Source: Candidatus Pelagibacterales bacterium (GTDB lineage: Bacteria; Pseudomonadota; Alphaproteobacteria; TMED109). From it: a DNA stretch of 14,721 nt. Position 1 is the first letter of the stretch; every line of letters starts with the position of its first letter. Below the pieces are notes generated by a model. It worked only from the letters and a program-made list of their open reading frames with translations, was not told the DNA's origin and did no database searches. This document shows, in pieces, positions 7,055-14,721 of this stretch. The DNA lies in assembly GCA_002684605.1 (NCBI GenBank), contig NYVM01000042.1, positions 1 to 14,721 on the forward strand. The letters are read 5' to 3'. Position numbers and translations under genes: made by a program.

Positions 7055-8623
7055 ATGAAAAAAGAAAGTGTTCTAATATCTAAAGCTGCAGAAATATCTG
7101 TTGCTGAATTATTCCAAATTCAAGCACAAAAAACTCCTAGGGCATTGGCTATAATTAATTCAAATGGAGATAAATATACTTATAAAAACTTTTTATTGAG
7201 AGTACTTAAATTATCTACAGTTTTAATAAAACGGGGAGTTAAACCTAAAGATAGAATTGCTATTTTTTCTGAAAATAGATTTGAGTATTTAGAGTTAGAA
7301 ATGGCATGTGCAAAGATAGGTGCAATAGTAACGGCAATAAATTGGCGACTATCGGATAAAGAAGCAAATTACTGTATTAATTTAGTAAAACCGAAGATAA
7401 TCTTTTTTTCAGAAAGATTTAAAATTAAGACAAAGTTAAGATCAATTAAAAGTTTAACAAGCATAATATTTGGTTTGAAGTATGAAAATTTAATAGATAA
7501 AGTAATTCCTTATTCTGGGCCAAGCTTAGGGTTTGGTGAGGATATTCTTGTTATTTTATTTACATCCGGAACTACAGGTAATCCTAAAGGAGCTAAAATT
7601 TCTCATAGAGCTTTTATTGCTAGAACAATGTATTGGACTTATGAATATAAGGTTAATCAAGAAGACACTTTTCCTGCATGGGCACCTATGTTTCATATGG
7701 CATCTACTGATTTAGCTATAGGTTCTTTAATAATAGGAGCTTCTGTTGCCTTTATTGATGGTTTTCAACCAAAGGTCTTAAAAAGCTTTATTCAAAAATA
7801 TAAATTGTCTTGGTTAGTTTTAATGCCGGGAATGTTAGAAGGCTTTATTAAATTTCTGAATGGAAAAAAAATAAAAATTAAGGGGATTAAAGCTATGGGA
7901 GCTATGGCAGATTTGATTCCTAAAAATCAAATTATAGAAATTACTACATTATTAGATACTTCATATCTTAATTCTTTTGGCTCTACAGAAACTGGAATGC
8001 CTCCAGCATCAGGGGGAGTTATTGATAAAAATTCTAAAAACTTCTCTCTTTCAAAAACTCAAAGTAGTTTTTGTGAGGTTATATTAGTGAATGATAATAA
8101 AACTGTAGAATTAGGTTTTTCAGGAGAATGCGCAGTAAGAGGACCAACATTATTCAGCGGTTACTGGCAAGCAGAAGAAACAAACTTAAAAGATTTTAAA
8201 AATGGATGGTTTCATATGGGTGATGTGATGAAAAGAAATGTAGATGGGACTCTAGATTTTGTAGATAGAAAAAAATATTTAATAAAATCAGGAGGAGAAA
8301 ATATTTATCCTGCTGAAATAGAGAGAATATTACTAGGTCATAAAAATGTATCTGAAGCTATAGTCGTAAAAATAACAAGTAAAAAATGGGGAGAATCGCC
8401 TATTGCAATAATTAGTGTAGTAAGTTCTTTAGAAAAGAACGATACTACTAAAAAATTAAAACAATTATGTAAGGCTAATTTAGCTAGTTATAAACAACCT
8501 ATAGATATATTAGTTATAAATGAATCTGATATTCCAAGAAGTACGACTGGGAAAGTTCAGAGACATTTAGTAGAAAAAATGATAAAAACATATTTTAATG
8601 GGAAAACTTTAATAAGAAAATAG
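7055..8623 (+). CDS. Acyl-CoA synthetase, class I adenylate-forming (AMP-binding) enzyme
   Basis: The 522-residue protein would activate a carboxylic acid with ATP to an acyl-adenylate and then form the CoA thioester in the cytoplasm. All core motifs are present: the P-loop FTSGTTGNPKG (169-179), NSFGSTETG, the hinge region GWFHMGDV with D390, the DRKKYLIKSGGENIYPAEIE stretch, and the C-terminal catalytic lysine K500 in RSTTGKVQR. Length fits medium/long-chain fatty-acid or aromatic-acid CoA ligases, but the substrate pocket cannot be read by eye, so no symbol is given. It starts 2 bases after the rhodanese stop with little Shine-Dalgarno of its own, suggesting coupled translation, and ends 7 bases before rlmE, so readthrough into the rlmE-gua block is plausible. 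Confidence 0.9.
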   Translation: MKKESVLISKAAEISVAELFQIQAQKTPRALAIINSNGDKYTYKNFLLRVLKLSTVLIKRGVKPKDRIAIFSENRFEYLELEMACAKIGAIVTAINWRLSDKEANYCINLVKPKIIFFSERFKIKTKLRSIKSLTSIIFGLKYENLIDKVIPYSGPSLGFGEDILVILFTSGTTGNPKGAKISHRAFIARTMYWTYEYKVNQEDTFPAWAPMFHMASTDLAIGSLIIGASVAFIDGFQPKVLKSFIQKYKLSWLVLMPGMLEGFIKFLNGKKIKIKGIKAMGAMADLIPKNQIIEITTLLDTSYLNSFGSTETGMPPASGGVIDKNSKNFSLSKTQSSFCEVILVNDNKTVELGFSGECAVRGPTLFSGYWQAEETNLKDFKNGWFHMGDVMKRNVDGTLDFVDRKKYLIKSGGENIYPAEIERILLGHKNVSEAIVVKITSKKWGESPIAIISVVSSLEKNDTTKKLKQLCKANLASYKQPIDILVINESDIPRSTTGKVQRHLVEKMIKTYFNGKTLIRK

Positions 8624-8630
8624 TATAATT

Positions 8631-9317
8631 ATGTCTAATAATTCAATAAATAATTCTAGAGTAAAAGTTAAAGTAAAAAAAGGCTCTAAAAGTGTTTCTT
8701 CTAGACGTTGGCTGGAAAGACAATTAAATGACCCCTATGTTGTTGCGGCTAAAGAAGATGGTTATCGTTCACGGTCTGCTTATAAATTAATAGAATTAAA
8801 TGATAAGTTTAAATTTTTAAAAAAGAGTAAAACCGTAATTGATTTGGGAGCAGCACCTGGTGGTTGGAGTCAAGTCGCAGCTAAGATTATAGGTCTTCCT
8901 AAAACTGGAAAATTAGTAGCAGTAGATATTCAAGATTTAGTTCCTATAGAAGGTCTTTCATTTATAAATGGAAGTATAATGGATGAAGAGATTATAGAAA
9001 TAATAAAAAAAAAATTAGAATGTCAAGCCGATGTAGTATTATCAGATATGGCACCTTCTGCATCTGGACATAGAAATACAGATCAAACGAGAGCATTACT
9101 TTTAGCAGAACTTGCTTTAGATACAGCAACAAGACTATTAAAAAAAGAAGGATCATTTTGTTGTAAGTTGATAAGGGGAAAAGGCGAAGAAGAACTAGTT
9201 AGTGTAATGAGGAGGTATTTCTCATCTATTAAACGTTATAAGCCTGAATCTAGTAGAAAGGATTCTGCAGAAATATTTTTAATTGGTTTAAATTTTAATG
9301 ATCAAAACTTGGCGTAA
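8631..9317 (+). CDS. rlmE: 23S rRNA (uridine-2552-2'-O)-methyltransferase RlmE (FtsJ/RrmJ)
   Basis: RlmE methylates the 2'-OH of U2552 in the A-loop of 23S rRNA during late 50S assembly, using SAM. The 228-residue protein has the conserved entry SSRRWLERQLNDPYV (23-37), the SAM motif DLGAAPGGWSQVA (71-83), DMAPSASGHRNTDQ (139-152) and the catalytic K-D-K-E tetrad at K52, D139, K179 and E214, with spacing nearly identical to E. coli RlmE (38-124-164-199). A basic N-terminal extension of about 15 residues relative to E. coli is common in alphaproteobacteria. It is followed, 73 bases on, by guaB. The ribosome binding site is weak. Confidence 0.95.
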   Translation: MSNNSINNSRVKVKVKKGSKSVSSRRWLERQLNDPYVVAAKEDGYRSRSAYKLIELNDKFKFLKKSKTVIDLGAAPGGWSQVAAKIIGLPKTGKLVAVDIQDLVPIEGLSFINGSIMDEEIIEIIKKKLECQADVVLSDMAPSASGHRNTDQTRALLLAELALDTATRLLKKEGSFCCKLIRGKGEEELVSVMRRYFSSIKRYKPESSRKDSAEIFLIGLNFNDQNLA

Positions 9318-9380
9318 TTAATTAATTATGTATATTCTCTTTATAATTAGTTTAAAACATTTTATATATAAGTAATAAGA

Positions 9381-9384
9381 GAGG
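9381..9384 (+). promoter_or_regulatory. Shine-Dalgarno fixing the TTG start of guaB
   Basis: GAGG with a 6-base spacer precedes the TTG at 9391. No in-frame ATG lies near the conserved N-terminus, and homologues begin at this point, so the TTG start is well supported. A TATAAT at 9342-9347 in the rlmE-guaB gap could be an internal promoter but has no clear -35. Confidence 0.55.
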
Positions 9385-9390
9385 TAATAA

Positions 9391-12134
<2,744 letters not shown>

Positions 12135-12149
12135 ATAGGAAATTAAGGT

Positions 12150-12626
12150 TTGAAAATTTCATTTTTTATTATTTTTTATTTTATTACAATTTGTTGGCCG
12201 TTAACAAAAATCATGGGTAATCAAAATCCTCCCTCTTCAAAAGGTGATACCAAGGTAGATATACTAATAGATAAATCAATGATATTAAAATTTATAAACC
12301 AAGGTGAATATATAAAAGCTAAAAAGAATCTTTTAGTAATTATAAAGAAAGATGAAGGAGATGCTGAAGCATATAATTTATTAGGTTATGCAGAAAGACA
12401 ATTACAAAATTATACTTCAGCTATTAAATTTTATAAAAAAGCATTAACTATTAATAATGATTTTATAGGAGCTCACCATTATATTGCTATGGCATATTTA
12501 GAATTAGATGATATAGAGAAAGCTAAATATCATTTAAATCAATTAGATTTAATATGCTTATTTGGATGTAAGGATTATTTTGAAGTAAAAAATAAAGTTG
12601 AATTTTATGAGGCAAATAATGATTGA
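12150..12626 (+). CDS. Small exported TPR protein with paired cysteines
   Basis: This 158-residue protein has an N-terminal hydrophobic stretch (about 5-19, [14 protein letters not shown]) consistent with a Sec signal peptide or membrane anchor. A mature domain of about two to three TPR units (about 46-130) follows, including [20 protein letters not shown] and [17 protein letters not shown]. The C-terminal piece has CLFGC (C136 and C140) followed by [14 protein letters not shown], a pattern I recall from small TPR proteins of alphaproteobacteria. A periplasmic protein-protein interaction role is likely, with a disulphide or metal site possible; function is unknown. The start is TTG at 12150, with AGGA at 12137-12140 upstream. 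The end overlaps the guaA start by 8 bases. Confidence 0.75.
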   Translation: MKISFFIIFYFITICWPLTKIMGNQNPPSSKGDTKVDILIDKSMILKFINQGEYIKAKKNLLVIIKKDEGDAEAYNLLGYAERQLQNYTSAIKFYKKALTINNDFIGAHHYIAMAYLELDDIEKAKYHLNQLDLICLFGCKDYFEVKNKVEFYEANND

Positions 12627-14202
12627 AGCAAATAATGAAATAATAAAAAAATATAAGGCTGATAATATATTAATAGTAGATTTTGGAAGTCAATTTACTC
12701 AATTAATAGCAAGAAGAGTTAGAGAAGAAGGGGTTTTTTGCCAAATTATAGCATATAATAAAGTAGATGAGTATTTATTAAACAATCAACCTAAGGCCAT
12801 TATTCTTTCCGGAGGACCTTCTTCAGTAATTGGAATTAAAACACCGAGAATATCTGAAATAATCATTAACTTAAATATTCCTATATTAGGTATTTGTTAC
12901 GGGCAACAAGTAATGGTAAAGCAATTAGGAGGAGAAGTTGTATCTTCAGAAACAAGTGAATTTGGCAGGGCCAGAATTACAATGCTTAAATCTTGTGCTT
13001 TAACTAATAATGTATGGAAAGAAGGGAATGATTATCAAGTATGGATGAGTCATGGTGATGCAGTAGAAAAGATACCTAAAGATTTTTATGTAGTTGCTCA
13101 ATCTGAAGGAGCAGCATTTGCAGTAATTGCAAATGAAAAGAAAAAATTATATGGAGTTCAATTTCATCCTGAAGTGGTTCATACTCCTGAGGGAAAAAAA
13201 TTAATTAACAATTTTGTAAAGAATATATCTAATTGTAAATCTAGTTGGAGTATGGAATCATTTGCAGATTATAAGGTTAATATACTAAAAAAGCAGATAG
13301 GCGATGGAAAGGTTTTATGCGGCCTCTCTGGAGGTGTTGATTCTTCTGTTACTGCAGCTTTATTGGATAAAGCAATAGGCCCTAAACTAGTGTGCGTTTT
13401 TGTAGACCATGGTCTTCTAAGAGGAGGAGAAGCAAAAGAAATAGATGCCATATTCAAAGAAAGACTAGGGTCTCGTTTTATACATATAAATGCCTCTGAA
13501 ATATTTTTGAATGCTTTAAAAAATATTAGTGATCCTGAGGAAAAAAGAAAAACTATAGGAAAAAAATTTATAGAAGTTTTTGAATTAGAAGCTAAAAAAA
13601 TAGGAGATGTAAAGTTTTTAGCTCAAGGTACTTTATATCCTGATGTCATTGAGTCAGTATCTTTTGCCGGAGGCCCCTCAGTTACGATTAAGTCCCATCA
13701 TAATGTTGGAGGGCTTCCAGAAAAAATGAATCTAGAATTAGTTGAACCCTTGAGAGAGCTATTTAAAGATGAAGTGCGTATTTTAGGAAAGGAGTTAGGG
13801 CTTCCAGATTACTTGATAGGAAGACATCCTTTTCCTGGACCAGGTTTAGCTATAAGATTACCAGGAGTGATAACTGAAGAATCTATAATAACTCTTCAAA
13901 AAGCAGATACTATATTTATAGAAGAAATAAGGAATGCAGATTTATATGACAAAATTTGGCAAGCATTTTGTGTGCTTCTTCCTGTTAAAAGTGTAGGAGT
14001 CATGGGAGATTCTAGATCTTATGATAAAGCACTAGTTTTAAGAGCCATTACTTCAGTTGATGGCATGACAGCAGACGTATATCCATTTGAGCATGCTTTT
14101 TTAAACAGAGTTTCCACTAGAATAGTTAATGAAGTTAAAGGAATAAATAGAGTAACCTATGATATTACATCTAAACCACCAGGAACAATAGAGTGGGAAT
14201 AA
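12619..14202 (+). CDS. guaA: GMP synthase (glutamine-hydrolysing)
   Basis: GuaA aminates XMP to GMP using glutamine and ATP. The N-terminal class I glutamine amidotransferase domain (about 15-205) starts at [20 protein letters not shown] and carries the triad C93 (GICYGQQ), H183 and E185 (FHPEV). The ATP pyrophosphatase domain has the PP-loop SGGVDSS (237-243). The XMP-binding/dimerisation domain ends with the family terminus PPGTIEWE. I chose the ATG at 12619 (527 residues) because GAGG at 12609-12612 precedes it with a 6-base spacer and it gives the usual length; ATG 12607 or TTG 12598 would add 4 or 7 residues. It overlaps the TPR gene stop, suggesting coupled translation. With guaB it forms the IMP-to-GMP branch. 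Confidence 0.96.
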   Translation: MIEANNEIIKKYKADNILIVDFGSQFTQLIARRVREEGVFCQIIAYNKVDEYLLNNQPKAIILSGGPSSVIGIKTPRISEIIINLNIPILGICYGQQVMVKQLGGEVVSSETSEFGRARITMLKSCALTNNVWKEGNDYQVWMSHGDAVEKIPKDFYVVAQSEGAAFAVIANEKKKLYGVQFHPEVVHTPEGKKLINNFVKNISNCKSSWSMESFADYKVNILKKQIGDGKVLCGLSGGVDSSVTAALLDKAIGPKLVCVFVDHGLLRGGEAKEIDAIFKERLGSRFIHINASEIFLNALKNISDPEEKRKTIGKKFIEVFELEAKKIGDVKFLAQGTLYPDVIESVSFAGGPSVTIKSHHNVGGLPEKMNLELVEPLRELFKDEVRILGKELGLPDYLIGRHPFPGPGLAIRLPGVITEESIITLQKADTIFIEEIRNADLYDKIWQAFCVLLPVKSVGVMGDSRSYDKALVLRAITSVDGMTADVYPFEHAFLNRVSTRIVNEVKGINRVTYDITSKPPGTIEWE

Positions 14203-14215
14203 ATTAAATTTAATT
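14202..14215. repeat. Perfect 14-bp AT-only palindrome after guaA
   Basis: AATTAAATTTAATT straddles the last base of the guaA stop and is its own reverse complement. It contains no G or C and no following T-run, so it is a poor terminator. It may simply reflect base composition. Confidence 0.35.
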
Positions 14216-14217
14216 AA

Positions 14218-14322
14218 ATGAAAAACTTAAAAGAAGATAATTTTGATAAAGACTATACTGATCTAATTTTAATGGGTTATATTAGTTTTATAAATCGTAA
14301 AAATATTTTTAGAAGATATTAA
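14218..14322 (+). CDS. Doubtful 34-codon ORF between guaA and the outer-membrane protein gene
   Basis: An ATG 15 bases after the guaA stop opens a 34-residue frame (begins MKNLKEDNFDKDYTD, ends FRRY), closing 4 bases before the next gene's ATG. There is no Shine-Dalgarno and no recognised domain; the middle (LILMGYISFI) is mildly hydrophobic. The close fit between its neighbours is the only argument for it being a real small gene or leader; a chance ORF is at least as likely. Confidence 0.2.
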   Translation: MKNLKEDNFDKDYTDLILMGYISFINRKNIFRRY

Positions 14323-14326
14323 AATT

Positions 14327-14721
14327 ATGATAAATTTTATCTTACTCTTTTTTTTTTTAGTATTTACTCTGAGCACAAATGCTAAAGAAGATGCTGATCA
14401 AAACGTAAATGAACTTTCATTAGGTATTGCAGTTTATTCAAGCGGCTCAGTGGGAGAGGTGAGTGGCTTGCATACTCCGATATATGGCAATCCCGGCAAA
14501 AATGTTAAAACAGTAAAACTGACTGATGATAGTTTAAGAACAGAAGATTATGCAGTTAGCTTAGATTATTATAGAAAAGTTAAAGGTAATTTATATCTAA
14601 ATGCCGGTATTACTCATAGCCGCATGAAAGGAACACCGATATCTGGAACTTTTGTGGTTGGAGGTTATGTTGTTGACCCTGCACCTCCATTTATATTAAA
14701 AGGAATTAATCTAAAATTAGG
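14327..14721 (+). CDS. Secreted protein, probable outer-membrane beta-barrel, N-terminal part (cut by window edge)
   Basis: 131 complete codons are open to the window end. Residues 1-19 make a clear Sec signal peptide (MINFILLFFFLVFTLSTNA, likely cut after ANA-like STNA). The mature part shows alternating polar/hydrophobic segments with aromatic positions, such as LSLGIAVYSSGS, EDYAVSLDYYRKV and GNLYLNAGITHSRM, as in transmembrane beta-strands of outer-membrane porin-like proteins. The exact family is not recognised. A run of eleven T (14348-14358) encodes the signal-peptide phenylalanines. Two 60-base blocks counted (14401-14460 and 14461-14520) each have 24 G+C, higher than many blocks in the neighbouring operon. 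The ribosome binding site is weak (AGAAG 11 bases upstream). Confidence 0.65.
   Translation, partial: MINFILLFFFLVFTLSTNAKEDADQNVNELSLGIAVYSSGSVGEVSGLHTPIYGNPGKNVKTVKLTDDSLRTEDYAVSLDYYRKVKGNLYLNAGITHSRMKGTPISGTFVVGGYVVDPAPPFILKGINLKL

Overview
The window looks like a stretch of chromosome from an AT-rich, gene-dense alphaproteobacterium. Three things point that way: the block rlmE-guaB-rsmB-(TPR)-guaA, which I recall as a familiar alphaproteobacterial neighbourhood; a PqqA whose C-terminus has the CYACAE form; and a dimer-type NADP isocitrate dehydrogenase. Very short intergenic gaps, many 4-base overlaps and A/T homopolymers suggest a streamlined genome, such as a low-GC marine lineage, but the exact clade is inference. 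There are no tRNA, rRNA, CRISPR, IS or phage signals, and no gene-free stretch exceeds 300 bases.

Left part (1-2583): the N-terminal 283 codons of isocitrate dehydrogenase (minus strand, cut by the window edge) lie downstream of a LOG-family nucleotide hydrolase (minus strand). This pair is divergent from a membrane-anchored protein with two Ig-like segments and a C-terminal LysM domain (plus strand).

PQQ cluster (2588-5908, minus strand): a complete pqqABCDE set. It includes a 24-codon pqqA with a strong ribosome binding site, and the B-C, C-D and D-E junctions overlap or abut. The cluster would convert the PqqA peptide to the redox cofactor pyrroloquinoline quinone, used by periplasmic dehydrogenases. 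Neither a dedicated PqqF-type protease nor a quinoprotein dehydrogenase is in the window.

Middle (6087-8623, plus strand): divergent from pqqA are an exported tandem rhodanese (sulfurtransferase) and, 2 bases downstream, an acyl-CoA synthetase of unknown substrate.

Right part (8631-14202, plus strand): rlmE (23S rRNA 2'-O-methyltransferase), guaB (IMP dehydrogenase), an RsmB/NOP-type rRNA cytosine methyltransferase, a small exported TPR protein, and guaA (GMP synthase). guaB and guaA are the two dedicated steps from IMP to GMP. Three consecutive genes here (guaB, rsmB-like, TPR) start with TTG, and the rsmB-like and guaA starts overlap the preceding stop. The window ends in a doubtful 34-codon ORF and the N-terminus of a secreted, probably outer-membrane beta-barrel protein cut by the right edge.

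I see no clearly new multi-gene system. The best leads are the exported rhodanese plus acyl-CoA synthetase pair next to pqq, and the secreted TPR protein embedded between rsmB and guaA.
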